A DNA stretch of 64,000 nucleotides from Streptosporangiaceae bacterium (GTDB lineage Bacteria; Actinomycetota; Actinomycetes; Streptosporangiales; Streptosporangiaceae), in contig JAICYD010000004.1 of assembly GCA_025934375.1 (NCBI GenBank), forward strand, positions 62,001-126,000, read 5' to 3'. The notes beneath the pieces are model-generated. The model was given only the letters and a program-made list of their open reading frames with translations. It had not been told where the DNA came from and did not search any database. The first letter of the stretch is position 1. Each line of letters begins with the position of its first letter. The position numbers and the translations under genes are program-made. This document shows positions 7,681 through 16,115 of this stretch, piece after piece.

Positions 7681-8502
7681 CTAGCTGGCTTCGATTACTA
7701 CGCGGAAGCGGTCGGGCTTGAGGATGACGACGGACAGGCCCATGGGCGCTCGCGTGACGGTGCCATCGAACCGGATCGTCACCGAGATCGCCGGCTGGCC
7801 GGGGACAAGCCGCAGGCTGCGCGCCACCGACGACTGGGGCGCAGAGAGCTCCATGTCCACCGCCGCGGCATAGGCGCTCCCGGGGGCCGCCATGCCCCCG
7901 GGAAGGGCCTGCAGGGCGTCGGCGAACGAGAGCATGTCGTCGTCGGAGACCATCTCGGCGACGGCATCAGGGACGTACGCGATGGAGATCGCCACCGGCT
8001 CGCCCCCGGACGCCCACACGCAGCGGACGACCCGCACGGGCGCCGCGCCGTCCCCGGCGCCAAGCGCCCGGGCCACGTCCTGGGGGGCGTCCCGCCGGGA
8101 GACGTGCCGGGCCTGGCAGGTGATCTCGCCGCCCATCGGGTCCAGGCGGGTGAGCAGCCCGGCAATGCCCTCGACCGGAATGAGGTACTCCGCCTGGCTG
8201 GCCCGGTACAACTGCCCGTCGGGCAGCCTGCGGATGAGCGAGCGCCGGATGAGCTCGCCGATCGCCGCGTCAATCTCCGAGACGCCAACGTTGTAGCGGC
8301 GGGCCAGCGCGCTGCGCCGGGGCAGTCGCCATCCCGGCTCGCGGCGGACCAGCGCGGCCGCGACGCGATCGGCCAGCACCCCGATCGCGGCCCCTGTTTC
8401 CGAAGCACGGTGGTCGCCGGTCATCACGTTCTCCGAGGGACCATCGGGCGCGTCCCGCGCTGAAGGCACGTGGCTACTGCTCCCGCCGGAGGCAGCAGTC
8501 AT
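7681..8502 (-). CDS. GntR-family (HutC/UTRA-like) transcriptional regulator
   Basis: A 273-residue regulator. After a disordered 38-residue N-terminus comes a GntR winged helix (WRLPRRSALARRYNVGVSEIDAAIGELIRRSLI), then a UTRA-like ligand domain starting near residue 120 and ending in SVTIRFDGTVTRAPMGLSVV. The effector is unknown. ATG at 8502 has AAGGGG 9 nt upstream. It is divergent from pstS, and a PHO-box pair in reverse orientation plus an imperfect dyad lie in its promoter region, so phosphate control and autoregulation are both plausible. Confidence 0.85.
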   Translation of the reverse strand: MTAASGGSSSHVPSARDAPDGPSENVMTGDHRASETGAAIGVLADRVAAALVRREPGWRLPRRSALARRYNVGVSEIDAAIGELIRRSLIRRLPDGQLYRASQAEYLIPVEGIAGLLTRLDPMGGEITCQARHVSRRDAPQDVARALGAGDGAAPVRVVRCVWASGGEPVAISIAYVPDAVAEMVSDDDMLSFADALQALPGGMAAPGSAYAAAVDMELSAPQSSVARSLRLVPGQPAISVTIRFDGTVTRAPMGLSVVILKPDRFRVVIEAS

Positions 8503-8559
8503 GCGACGACACCCCTTGCCTTCACGCGTTCAGATTCGAGCGGGAGGCGAATCCCGCGT

Positions 8560-8592
8560 GTTCACAGTTATTTATAATCACTGTAGGTGAAC
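8560..8592. promoter_or_regulatory. Imperfect dyad in the GntR promoter region
   Basis: GTTCAC (8560-8565) and GTGAAC (8587-8592) flank a nearly symmetric A/T-rich centre that also holds ACAGT and ACTGT. The dyad lies about 60 bp upstream of the GntR start and could be its own operator; it overlaps the reverse PHO box. Confidence 0.45.
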
Positions 8593-8603
8593 TTAAGATG
8601 AAC
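8586..8603 (-). promoter_or_regulatory. PHO box facing the GntR gene
   Basis: On the minus strand GTTCATC-TTAA-GTTCACC forms two 11-bp direct-repeat units of the actinobacterial PhoP box, pointing at the GntR gene. An A/T-rich stretch with TATAAA follows as a possible -10. PhoP control of the regulator is inferred. Confidence 0.55.
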
Positions 8604-8775
8604 CAGAAAAGAATGGCGACTGTCTTAGTTAATGTCATGTAGGTAAACCGTCGCGCTCGGTGCCACGACCAACGCCCTGCGGCACCCTACGCTCTAATGG
8701 GTTGCGGCTTCCGCGGGGTTCTCGTAGGACTAGGAGGCTCGCCGTAATCCGGCACGCAACGCGCTGTACTGGAGT

Positions 8776-8793
8776 TTTTACCTTAATTTTACC
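8776..8793 (+). promoter_or_regulatory. Degenerate PHO-box repeat upstream of pstS
   Basis: TTTTACC-TTAA-TTTTACC repeats with an 11-bp period, matching the A-C-C end of the PhoP half-site. It is weaker than the site at 8884. Confidence 0.35.
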
Positions 8794-8883
8794 GTGGCGA
8801 AGGTCATCCAGGACGCCGGGGCACGGCCACCGGGGGTCGCCGAGGTAGCGTAAACCTCGGCAGATACCGGCCTTCGGCGGCCA

Positions 8884-8912
8884 GTTCACCATAAGTTGAC
8901 CATCCATACCCC
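8884..8912 (+). promoter_or_regulatory. PHO box of pstS
   Basis: GTTCACC-ATAA-GTTGACC-ATCC-ATACCCC gives three 11-bp units, two close to the PhoP consensus GTTCACC. It lies about 120 bp upstream of the pstS start in the right orientation, so phosphate starvation induction through PhoR-PhoP is expected. Confidence 0.75.
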
Positions 8913-9030
8913 TTTTGGCCATCTCGGGTTCACCGATGCATGTCATCCGTGTCGGCAGACTGTATTTCGGGCGTTGGTGGTTCAAGCCACCGCGCGTCCT
9001 GTGACCAATGACTAAGAGGAGAAATTCGTC

Positions 9031-10143
9031 ATGCAACTTCGGGGCAGGAAGCAGGCCGTTACCGCAGGGGGGGCCGTCCTCGCGATGGCACTGCTCGCCG
9101 CATGCTCCTCGTCGAGCTCAACCACGTCCGCCGGCGGAGCCACCAGCCCGGCCGCGGGCGGCGGGGCAACTACATCGTCGGCGGCCGCCGCCAGCGGCAC
9201 CATCAACGCGAGCGGCTCAACGTTCCAGACGAACTTCCAGCAGGCCGCCATCGCCCTGTTCAAGCAGTCCAACCCGAACGTCACCGTCAACTACGGCGGC
9301 GGCGGCTCCGGCAAGGGCCGCTCGGACCTGGCCGCGGGCACGGTCCTGTTCGCCGGCTCGGACACCGCGCCCATCCCTGACAAGGAGGTGGCGAACTTCA
9401 AGGGCAAGCAAGTCCTGTACTTCCCGGTCCAGATCGGCCCGATCGCGATCGCCTACAACCTCTCCGGCGTGAACGACTTGAAGCTGGACGGCCCGACGCT
9501 GGCCGGCATCTTCCAGGGCACCATCAAGACATGGGATGACCCGGCGATCAAGGCGCTGAACTCCGGCGCCAGCCTGCCGGGCACCCCGATCACGCTGGCG
9601 GTTCGCTCGGACTCCTCCGGCACGACGCAGAACTTCACCAAGTTCCTCACCGAGGCCACGCCCGGCTGGACGCTCGGCACCGGCTCGACCGTGAAGTTCC
9701 CGGCCACGGCGCACGCCGCCAGCGGCGGTAGCGGCGTCGCCCAGGTCGTCAAGTCGACGGCGGGCGCGATCGGCTACGTGGACGACTCCACCGCCAAGGC
9801 GTCTGGCCTGGTCGCGGCGTCAGTCAAGAACAAGGACGGCCAGTTCGTCGCCCCGTCCCCGGAAAGCGCCGGCGCGGCGGCCCAGTCGATTACCCCGACA
9901 GCCGACCTCACGTTCAGCGCGGCCTGGCAGGCGGGCGCGAGCGCCTACCCGATCACCTACCAGTCGTGGGACCTGGTGTACGCCAAGCAGGCTAACGCTA
10001 GCGACGCGGCCCTGCTCAAGGCCTACCTCGGCTTCCTGCTCGGTCAGCAGGGCCAGGGTCTGCTGAGCGAGCTCTACCTCTCCCCCCTGCCCACCGCTAT
10101 CGACCAGGCGGCCGTCGCCCAGCTCGACAAGATCACCTCCTGA
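9031..10143 (+). CDS. pstS: Phosphate ABC transporter, substrate-binding lipoprotein
   Basis: A 370-residue periplasmic-type phosphate-binding lipoprotein. The signal peptide ends in the lipobox LLAAC at Cys25, followed by a Ser/Thr/Gly linker. INASGSTFQTNFQQAAIALF begins the binding domain, GSGKGRSDLAAGTVLFAGSD and RSDSSGTTQNFTKFL are the phosphate-binding loops. It delivers inorganic phosphate to PstCA. ATG at 9031 with GAGGAGAA upstream. First gene of pstSCAB, with a PHO box about 120 bp upstream. Confidence 0.96.
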   Translation: MQLRGRKQAVTAGGAVLAMALLAACSSSSSTTSAGGATSPAAGGGATTSSAAAASGTINASGSTFQTNFQQAAIALFKQSNPNVTVNYGGGGSGKGRSDLAAGTVLFAGSDTAPIPDKEVANFKGKQVLYFPVQIGPIAIAYNLSGVNDLKLDGPTLAGIFQGTIKTWDDPAIKALNSGASLPGTPITLAVRSDSSGTTQNFTKFLTEATPGWTLGTGSTVKFPATAHAASGGSGVAQVVKSTAGAIGYVDDSTAKASGLVAASVKNKDGQFVAPSPESAGAAAQSITPTADLTFSAAWQAGASAYPITYQSWDLVYAKQANASDAALLKAYLGFLLGQQGQGLLSELYLSPLPTAIDQAAVAQLDKITS

Positions 10144-10147
10144 GCAG

Positions 10148-11134
10148 ATGAACACCGTGGCACCGGCGGACCCGGCCCAGTCGGCCGGGTCCGCCCACCC
10201 GCTTGCGCATCGGCGACCGCTCGGCGACCGCACCTTCCAGATCCTCGCGCTCGTAGCGGGCCTGCTGGTGCTGGTGATCCTCATCCTGATCGCGGTGTCG
10301 ACGGCGCAGCAATCCACCTCGTGGTTCACCACCGCGGGGGCGTCGGGGATCTTCTCCATCGACTGGGATCCGGCCAACAACCACTTCGGCGCGATGTCCT
10401 TCGTCTTCGGGACGGTGATCACCTCCGTGATCGCGATCGCGATCGCGGTTCCGGTCAGCGTCGCGATCGCGCTGCTGCTGACCGACGTGGTGTCGCGCCG
10501 CTGGTCGCAGCCCATCGTCTACGTGATCGACCTGCTCGCCGTCGTCCCCTCGGTGGTCTGGGGCCTGTGGGGCATCCTCGTGCTGGTTCCGTGGCTGCAG
10601 AACAGCATCTACGGCCACATCGGCAACGTGCTCAACGGCGTCCCGGTGCTCGGTAACTTGTTCGGGCCACCGGTCAGCGGCGCGGCGTTCTTCACCGCCG
10701 GGGTCATCCTGGCCATCATGATCACGCCCATCATCACGTCGCTGTCCCGCGAGGTCATCGCGACGGTTCCGGCGATCGACAAGGAGGGCGCCTACGCACT
10801 GGGCGCCACTCGGTGGGAGATGATCAGGGGCGCCGTCTGGCCGCACAGCCAGGGCGGAGTGCTCGGGGCAGTGCTGATCGGGCTGGGCCGGGCGATGGGC
10901 GAGACGATCGCGGCCGCGCTCGTCATTGGCTCCTCGGCGACCATCACGTCGCACCTGCTCGCCCCGGGTTACTCGATCCCCGCCGTCATCGCCAACCAGT
11001 TCGGCGAGGCGTCCGGCGTCTTCCGGTCCGCGCTGATCGGCATGGGCCTGTTCCTGTTCGCGATCACGATCATCGTCAACCTGGTGGCCCGCGGCATCGT
11101 TGAGCGGTCCGCCCGGCGCATGAGGGGGGCCTGA
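10148..11134 (+). CDS. pstC: Phosphate ABC transporter permease PstC
   Basis: A 328-residue inner-membrane permease with six predicted spans. The EAA loop that contacts PstB is visible as EGAYALGATRWEMIRGAVWP; GRAMGETIAAALVIG is the usual PstC helix. It starts 4 nt after the pstS stop, and its stop overlaps the pstA start (TGATG). With PstA it forms the transmembrane channel. A polar N-terminus of about 30 residues precedes the first span. Confidence 0.95.
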   Translation: MNTVAPADPAQSAGSAHPLAHRRPLGDRTFQILALVAGLLVLVILILIAVSTAQQSTSWFTTAGASGIFSIDWDPANNHFGAMSFVFGTVITSVIAIAIAVPVSVAIALLLTDVVSRRWSQPIVYVIDLLAVVPSVVWGLWGILVLVPWLQNSIYGHIGNVLNGVPVLGNLFGPPVSGAAFFTAGVILAIMITPIITSLSREVIATVPAIDKEGAYALGATRWEMIRGAVWPHSQGGVLGAVLIGLGRAMGETIAAALVIGSSATITSHLLAPGYSIPAVIANQFGEASGVFRSALIGMGLFLFAITIIVNLVARGIVERSARRMRGA

Positions 11135-12039
11135 TGGCAGCCACCGCTAACCCTGGCCCGGGTCAGCCGACCGTCGACCTGCGCGAGCCAGCCGGCTGGC
11201 GGCGCACCAAGAACCAGTTTGCCACCATCGTGATGTGGGCTGCCTTCGTGATCACCTTGATCCCGCTGGTCTTGGTGCTCTACACGGTGATCCAGAAGGG
11301 TGCCTCCGCGATCAGCTGGCAGTTCCTGACCGGCGGCCCGATCCCGCCCAACGTGCTGCCGCTGGGCGTCGGCGGCATGGGCCCCGCGGTCATCGGCACG
11401 CTCGAGATCACCGGGCTCGCCGCGCTCATGGCCATCCCGCTGGGGGTTCTCGGCGGGGTCTACCTCAACGAGTATGGCGGCACCAGCTGGCTGGCCCAGC
11501 TCCTGGCCTTCCTGTCCGACGTGATGACGGGCGTGCCGTCGATCGTCATGGGCCTGTTCATCTTCACGATCTGGATCCTGCACTTCGGCTACTCAGGGGT
11601 AGCGGGCGCCTTCGCGCTGGCCTGCCTGATGCTCCCGATCGTGATCCGGTCCACCTTCGAGATGCTCCGCCTGGTGCCCGACAGCCTCCGCCAGGGCAGC
11701 TACGCGCTGGGCGCCACCAAGGCACGGGTGACCGTGACCGTGGTGCTCCCGGCCGCGATCGGCGGTATCGTCAGCGGCTCGCTGCTGGCCGTCGCCCGGG
11801 CCGCCGGGGAGACGGCACCGCTGCTGTTCACCATCTTGACGGTGGAGGCGACCAACACGAACATCTTCAGCGGCGCCAACACGGCGCTATCCACGCAGAT
11901 CTTCGTGAACGCCACCTCGCCTTACGTTGGCGCTGAGTCCCGTGCCTGGGGTTCCGCACTGGCGCTCATCGCCATGGCCTTCATATTGATCATCATCGCC
12001 CGCGTCGTGACCGCCCGGTTCACGCGCTACACGCGCTAG
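11134..12039 (+). CDS. pstA: Phosphate ABC transporter permease PstA
   Basis: A 301-residue permease, six predicted spans. The EAA loop reads [20 protein letters not shown], and [13 protein letters not shown] is a PstA signature helix. The ATG overlaps the last base of pstC, and pstB follows after 7 nt, so the subunits are translated from one message. N-terminal 35 residues are polar and cytoplasmic. Confidence 0.95.
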   Translation: MAATANPGPGQPTVDLREPAGWRRTKNQFATIVMWAAFVITLIPLVLVLYTVIQKGASAISWQFLTGGPIPPNVLPLGVGGMGPAVIGTLEITGLAALMAIPLGVLGGVYLNEYGGTSWLAQLLAFLSDVMTGVPSIVMGLFIFTIWILHFGYSGVAGAFALACLMLPIVIRSTFEMLRLVPDSLRQGSYALGATKARVTVTVVLPAAIGGIVSGSLLAVARAAGETAPLLFTILTVEATNTNIFSGANTALSTQIFVNATSPYVGAESRAWGSALALIAMAFILIIIARVVTARFTRYTR

Positions 12040-12046
12040 GAACGAC

Positions 12047-12913
12047 ATGGATCAGCCTGAGTACGAGGTACTCCCCAAGTTGCACGTGCCGCAGACGGCG
12101 GTCGGCGTGCCGGCCGAATCGTTCGCGAGCCCCGCCGTGTTCAACGTGGACGGCGTCTCCGTCTACTACGGGTCCTTCCGGGCCGTGACCAACGTCTCGC
12201 TCACCATCCACGAGAACGAGATCACCGCGTTCATCGGCCCGTCCGGGTGCGGCAAGACGACCGTGCTGCGGACACTCAACCGGATGAACGACCTGATCCC
12301 GGGCGCGCGCATGGAGGGCAAAATCCACTACCGGGGCGCGGGCCTGTACGACACCGCGGTATCGCCGACGGCGGTGCGCCGCCGCATCGGCATGGTCTTC
12401 CAGAAGGCGAACCCGTTCCCGAAGTCCATCTACGACAACGTCGCGTACGGGCCGCGCATCAACGGCATCCGCGGCAAGGGCCAGCTCGATGAGATCGTCG
12501 AGCGCTCGCTGCGCCAGGCCGCGCTGTGGGACGAGGTCAAGGACCGGCTGAACAAGTCGGGGCTGGGCCTGTCCGGTGGCCAGGCGCAGCGGCTGTGCAT
12601 CGCCCGCGCCCTCGCCGTCAAGCCGGATGTCGTCCTCATGGACGAGCCGTGTTCGGCTCTCGACCCGATCGCCACCGGCCGGATCGAGGACCTGATGCAA
12701 GAGATCAAGTCCAAGTACACGATCGTCATCGTCACCCACAACATGCAGCAGGCGACCCGGGTCAGCGACCGCACCGCCTTCTACTCGGTGCTGCGGGACG
12801 AGAAGAGCGAGACCCGCACCGGCGTGCTCGTCGAGTACGACCGGACGGTTAACATCTTCGAGAACCCGAAGGACGACCGGACCCAGGCCTACGTCACCGG
12901 CCGGATCGGCTAG
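12047..12913 (+). CDS. pstB: Phosphate ABC transporter ATP-binding protein PstB
   Basis: A 288-residue ABC ATPase. Walker A is GPSGCGKTT, the Q-loop lies in [18 protein letters not shown], the signature is [15 protein letters not shown] and Walker B is [13 protein letters not shown]. The signature carries Ala where LSGGQQQR is usual, a minor change. About 30 extra N-terminal residues precede the ABC domain. ATG at 12047, 7 nt after the pstA stop. It powers phosphate import. A 13-bp hairpin terminator follows the stop. Confidence 0.95.
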   Translation: MDQPEYEVLPKLHVPQTAVGVPAESFASPAVFNVDGVSVYYGSFRAVTNVSLTIHENEITAFIGPSGCGKTTVLRTLNRMNDLIPGARMEGKIHYRGAGLYDTAVSPTAVRRRIGMVFQKANPFPKSIYDNVAYGPRINGIRGKGQLDEIVERSLRQAALWDEVKDRLNKSGLGLSGGQAQRLCIARALAVKPDVVLMDEPCSALDPIATGRIEDLMQEIKSKYTIVIVTHNMQQATRVSDRTAFYSVLRDEKSETRTGVLVEYDRTVNIFENPKDDRTQAYVTGRIG

Positions 12914-12935
12914 CCGGCCGAAGGCCGGCTGCATC

Positions 12936-12966
12936 CCGGGGGGGAGCAATGTGTGCTCCCCCCCGG
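12936..12966. terminator. Terminator hairpin after pstB
   Basis: A perfect 13-bp stem (12936-12948 with 12954-12966) closes the 5-nt loop ATGTG. It lacks a T-run, common for actinobacterial terminators, and lies between the convergent pstB and phoU genes, so it may serve both. Confidence 0.7.
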
Positions 12967-13000
12967 CCAAGGGGTGATAGGGGGACGGTCTCCCCATGTC

Positions 13001-13070
13001 CGGGGCCTGGGGTATTTGTTCTTATCCCCCGGGGGCACAGGCCTGGGGGTTGGTGTGCACCTCCCGGAGA
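13001..13070. repeat. Degraded GC hairpin repeats, copies 3a and 3b
   Basis: Two adjacent elements (about 13001-13035 and 13041-13070) share the G-run, the T/G-rich loop and the C-run ending in CCGG with the repeats at 1511 and 7645. Stems are imperfect here. They end just before the phoU stop codon. Confidence 0.45.
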
Positions 13071-13712
13071 TTAATCCCGCTTGGGGCCGGCTAGGTAGAT
13101 CACGCGGCGGGAGACGTTGACGGCGTGGGCGCCCAGGCGCTCGTAGAACCGGGTCACCAGGGTCAGGTCCATGATCGCGGGGACGGGCAGGCCGCCGGCC
13201 GCGAGCTCGGCGTGCAGGCGCGCGTGCAGGTCGTCCATCTCCTGGTCCTTGATGCTCAGCCGGGCCGCCGTGGAGCGGTCGCGCTGGTACCAGCAGTCGG
13301 ACGTCTGCCCCCACATCTCGGCGGCGAGTTGCCCCATGCGGGTCAGCATCGCCTGCCCGGCGGGCGACAACGCCCCCGCTGGCGCGTTCGCGGCGGTAGC
13401 GACTATCTGCACGATGAGGTCATGCGAGCGCTCAAGCTCGGGCGTGATCCGTAGCACCGACAGCAGGAAGCGCAGGTCCGAGGCGACCGGTGCCTGAAGC
13501 AGGATCTCCCGCTGTACCAGCTCCTCGACCTCGAGGTAGAGCGCGTCGATCTCCTGGTCACGCTCGAGGAGGATCGTGAACGCCTCGCCATCCCCGGCCA
13601 GCAAGGCCCGGGTGGCCTCACTGAGGTCTTCGCCGACCATCGCGAACAGCTGGATGACCTTCCCCTCAATGGTTTCCAGCTCTCGCTCGAACTCTTGCCT
13701 GGGCTCTCCCAC
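13071..13712 (-). CDS. phoU: Phosphate transport regulatory protein PhoU
   Basis: A 213-residue PhoU with two three-helix repeats, each bearing acidic metal-site residues (DQEIDALYLEVEE in the first, DQEMDDLHARLHAE in the second). SDLRFLLSVLRITPELERSHD and TRFYERLGAHAVNVSRRVIY are the conserved helices. It signals between the Pst transporter and the PhoR sensor. GTG start at 13712. It is convergent with pstB rather than part of its operon, so expression can be set independently. Confidence 0.95.
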   Translation of the reverse strand: MGEPRQEFERELETIEGKVIQLFAMVGEDLSEATRALLAGDGEAFTILLERDQEIDALYLEVEELVQREILLQAPVASDLRFLLSVLRITPELERSHDLIVQIVATAANAPAGALSPAGQAMLTRMGQLAAEMWGQTSDCWYQRDRSTAARLSIKDQEMDDLHARLHAELAAGGLPVPAIMDLTLVTRFYERLGAHAVNVSRRVIYLAGPKRD

Positions 13713-13795
13713 GGGGCAAGCGTACGGGGCGCGCCGGCGTAATCCACCGGCGCGCCCCGAAAATTTCAGGGTTTTCCGCCTCCCGGGGACCCGGG

Positions 13796-14110
13796 CTAGA
13801 CCGCCACCTCAACCTTGGTGACGGACCCGATTGCGGCGGGCACCACCCGCTCCTCGCGGACCCCGCCGGGGGCCAGGACGACCAGCGTCCAGTCGCCCGG
13901 CGCGGCGAAGAACCGGAAGCCGCCGTCCTCGCCCAGGGGAACCTCGGCGACGAACTCATCTCCGCTGCCCCGCAACCGGGCATACCCGGTGCTGGCCGGC
14001 ACCCCGCCGACGGTGACGTGGCCCTCGACGATCGCTTCCTTGCCCGCGGCGTCAGCGGTCACGGTGATCCCGCCGGCCGGCGCTCCGCAGCCGCTCAGGT
14101 CGTTGCTCAA
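13796..14110 (-). CDS. DUF1416 protein (SseC-like)
   Basis: A 104-residue DUF1416 protein, found beside thiosulfate sulfurtransferase in actinobacteria (SseC in mycobacteria). CGAPAGG at the N-terminus with the conserved Cys, TGYARL, EFVAEVP and FRFFAAPGDWTLVVLAPGG are family blocks. I place the start at a TTG at 14110 because it overlaps the sulfurtransferase stop (TTGA) and the domain begins just after; longer frames upstream lie within sseA. It probably works with the sulfurtransferase in sulfur handling. Confidence 0.85.
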   Translation of the reverse strand: MSNDLSGCGAPAGGITVTADAAGKEAIVEGHVTVGGVPASTGYARLRGSGDEFVAEVPLGEDGGFRFFAAPGDWTLVVLAPGGVREERVVPAAIGSVTKVEVAV

Positions 14111-14946
14111 CGTGCGTCTCCCAACTCGATCGGCACGCCGACCAGCGAGCCGTACTCGGTCCATGAACCGTCGTAGTTCTTCACGTTCGCCTGGCCGAGG
14201 ATCTCGTGCAGCACGAACCACGTGTGCGCGGAGCGCTCGCCGATCCGGCAGTAGGCGATGGTGTCCTTGCCGAAGTCCACGCCCGCCTCGCTGTACAACG
14301 TCGTGAGGTCGTCGTCGGGCTTGAAGGTGCCGTCCTCGTTGGCGGCCTTGGACCACGGGATGTTACGTGCGGTCGGGATGTGCCCGGCCCGCTGCGCCTG
14401 CTCCTGCGGCAGGTGGGCGGGGGCGAGCAGCCGCCCGGCGAACTCATCGGGCGAGCGGACGTCGACGAGGTTCTGCACGCCGATGGACGAGACGACCTCA
14501 TCGCGCAGCGCGCGGATCGCGGAGTCCTGTTCCGAGGCGGTGTAGCTGGTCTTCGCGCGGGTGGGCACGTCGGTGGCCAGTTCGCGCGAGTCCAGCTCCC
14601 ACTTCTTGCGGCCGCCGTCCAGGAGCACCACCTTGTCGTGCCCGTACAGCTTGAAGTACCAGTACGCGTACGCGGCGAACCAGTTGTTGTTCCCGCCGTA
14701 CAGCACGACGGTGTCGTCGTTGCCGATGCCGCGCTCGGACAGCAGCGCCTCGAACCCGGCCTTGTCGACGAAGTCACGGCGGACCGGGTCCTGCAGGTCC
14801 TTCTTCCAGTCGATCTTGACCGCTGACGGGATGTGGCCCTTGTCGTAAGCACTGGTGTCCTCGTCAACCTCGACGATGACGAAGCCAGGCCGGCCGATCT
14901 TGGATTCGACCCAGTCAGCGTCGACCAGGACGTCTGAGCGGCTCAT
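14107..14946 (-). CDS. sseA: Thiosulfate/3-mercaptopyruvate sulfurtransferase
   Basis: A 279-residue two-domain rhodanese. The C-terminal domain holds the active loop CRIGER (Cys about residue 230) and then SAHTWFVLHEILG; the N-terminal domain is the inactive structural copy (VDADWVESKIG, LYGGNNNWFAAYAYWYFK). It transfers sulfane sulfur to acceptors such as thioredoxin or cyanide. ATG at 14946 with AGGAGG-like TCCTCC complement 8 nt upstream; the frame upstream is shadow of DUF4395. Operon with DUF4395 before and DUF1416 after (4-nt overlap). Confidence 0.93.
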   Translation of the reverse strand: MSRSDVLVDADWVESKIGRPGFVIVEVDEDTSAYDKGHIPSAVKIDWKKDLQDPVRRDFVDKAGFEALLSERGIGNDDTVVLYGGNNNWFAAYAYWYFKLYGHDKVVLLDGGRKKWELDSRELATDVPTRAKTSYTASEQDSAIRALRDEVVSSIGVQNLVDVRSPDEFAGRLLAPAHLPQEQAQRAGHIPTARNIPWSKAANEDGTFKPDDDLTTLYSEAGVDFGKDTIAYCRIGERSAHTWFVLHEILGQANVKNYDGSWTEYGSLVGVPIELGDAR

Positions 14947-14975
14947 TGTATGAGATCCTCCTTGGGTGGCGGCCG

Positions 14976-15389
14976 CTACTGGGCCGGCCGGAGACGTTGG
15001 ATGAAAAGGTACATATGGCAGCCCAGGCACAGGTCGAAGGCCGCGTTCAGGAAGGCGGCGATGAGCGCCAGCCCGGTGAAGGCGACGCCGAGCACGGGCG
15101 AGACGGCCAGGAAGCCGATCGTCGCGATGGCCGCGCACATCATGCCGACTCCTTGCGCGAACCTCGGCGGTGACTCGGCCTCAAGCTCGGCGGGCGGTCC
15201 TAGCCGCGGCCGGACCAACGCGCGGTACACCAAGCCGTAGGGCGCGTAACGCAGTCCGGCCAGCGCCCCGATCGCGAACACCACGGTCTGGGCTAGCAGC
15301 AGCCAGCCACTACCGGTGACCAGGGCGATCGCGAGGACGATGGTGGTGATGACCGCGCCAAACCGCGGTCCTCGCGGATCGATGCCCAT
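14976..15389 (-). CDS. DUF4395 membrane protein
   Basis: A 137-residue membrane protein with four hydrophobic segments and the family's C-terminal pair of Cys in FDLCLGCHMYLF. DUF4395 proteins sit between thioredoxin and sulfurtransferase genes in many actinobacteria, suggesting a sulfur or redox relay at the membrane. ATG at 15389 with GGGAG 8 nt upstream. A leader-peptide frame overlaps the first 80 nt of this gene, so its translation may be tuned by ribosomes on the leader. Confidence 0.85.
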   Translation of the reverse strand: MGIDPRGPRFGAVITTIVLAIALVTGSGWLLLAQTVVFAIGALAGLRYAPYGLVYRALVRPRLGPPAELEAESPPRFAQGVGMMCAAIATIGFLAVSPVLGVAFTGLALIAAFLNAAFDLCLGCHMYLFIQRLRPAQ

Positions 15390-15561
15390 GGTGGTGCTCC
15401 CAACTGCAGACGAGGTAAAGCTCGTACTCGGCCTGCCCGTTGGAGAACCTAGCTCTCCCTAATGCGATGGGCAGGGCCGACCGCATACAGATCGCGGTCG
15501 CCACCCGGCAAAAATCGACAGCACGCCGCTTGGTGAGCGTCTGCGCTGTTGGGGACTGCAC
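15310..15561 (-). CDS. Leaderless cysteine-containing leader peptide
   Basis: GTG at 15561 reads a peptide whose residues 11-25, KRRAVDFCRVATAIC, match the short leader peptides found ahead of sulfur-assimilation genes in actinobacteria (usual form LCRVATAIC). The start lies exactly 7 nt after a -10 TAACAT, so the transcript is probably leaderless. Cys codons fall at positions 18, 25 and 52. The frame has no stop until 15310, inside DUF4395, so the functional leader may be shorter. By analogy with mycobacterial cysteine-responsive attenuators it would sense cysteine supply. Confidence 0.6.
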   Translation of the reverse strand: MQSPTAQTLTKRRAVDFCRVATAICMRSALPIALGRARFSNGQAEYELYLVCSWEHHHGHRSARTAVWRGHHHHRPRDRPGHR

Positions 15562-15568
15562 GAACCAG

Positions 15569-15597
15569 ATGTTATTCATCCGAGGCCCGGCTGTCAC
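15569..15597 (-). promoter_or_regulatory. Promoter of the DUF4395-sseA-DUF1416 operon
   Basis: On the minus strand GTGACA (15597-15592), 17-bp spacer, TAACAT (15574-15569), then 7 nt to the GTG of the leader peptide. The spacing is ideal for a SigA-type promoter and +1 would be the GTG itself. Confidence 0.7.
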
Positions 15598-15611
15598 CTC
15601 TGAGCTGTCGG

Positions 15612-16076
15612 TCACGGAGCGCCCGCCTCCAAGACCCCGTCCACGGCGCAAAGCACGTCGGCCCTGCGCGGCTGGCCGCTGGCCCGGCTGGCGACCGCGC
15701 CATCGGGGCCGAGCACCAAGATCGTCGGGGTGGAGTAGATGTTCAGCCTCCTGGCCAGGTCCAGTCGCGCGGCGGCGTCCACCTCGACCAGTTCGACCCC
15801 GTCATGCTCTTGCGCTACCTGGCCGAGCATCCGCCTGGTCGGCGGGCAGTTGGCGCAGAACTCGGTGGAGAACTGGACCAGCGTTGCCCGGGCGCCGAGC
15901 GGGGCGCCGAGCTCCTCGGCGGTCAGCACGGCCGGATCGGCGGGGTTACTCCGGCCGGCGACCGGACGGACCCCGGCCGGGGATGCCTTGAACTTCCCCC
16001 GGCGCTTGCGCAAGGCCAGCCCGGCAGCCGTGGCGGCACCCAGCACCACCACGAGCACGATCAAGCCACCCATCAC
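15612..16076 (-). CDS. Membrane-anchored thioredoxin-like protein
   Basis: A 154-residue protein: one N-terminal membrane anchor (GLIVLVVVLGAATAAGLAL) followed by a basic stop-transfer KRRGK and a thioredoxin fold. The active site is FCANCPP, a C-x2-C, and the cis-Pro segment is IYSTPTILVL. The topology is not decided by sequence alone, but the basic residues after the span favour a cytoplasmic thioredoxin domain. It precedes DUF4395 and sulfurtransferase on the same strand, where it could reduce the persulfide made by SseA. ATG at 16076; 39 nt after the anti-sigma gene. Confidence 0.85.
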   Translation of the reverse strand: MMGGLIVLVVVLGAATAAGLALRKRRGKFKASPAGVRPVAGRSNPADPAVLTAEELGAPLGARATLVQFSTEFCANCPPTRRMLGQVAQEHDGVELVEVDAAARLDLARRLNIYSTPTILVLGPDGAVASRASGQPRRADVLCAVDGVLEAGAP

Positions 16077-16115
16077 GCTCCCCCTAGCGCGCGGGGTAGG
16101 CGCCTGTATTCCCGC

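Noticed and set aside
12020..12997. A 325-codon minus-strand frame across pstB
   Set aside because: It mirrors the pstB codons, has Asp/Arg/His-biased composition, and no recognisable family.
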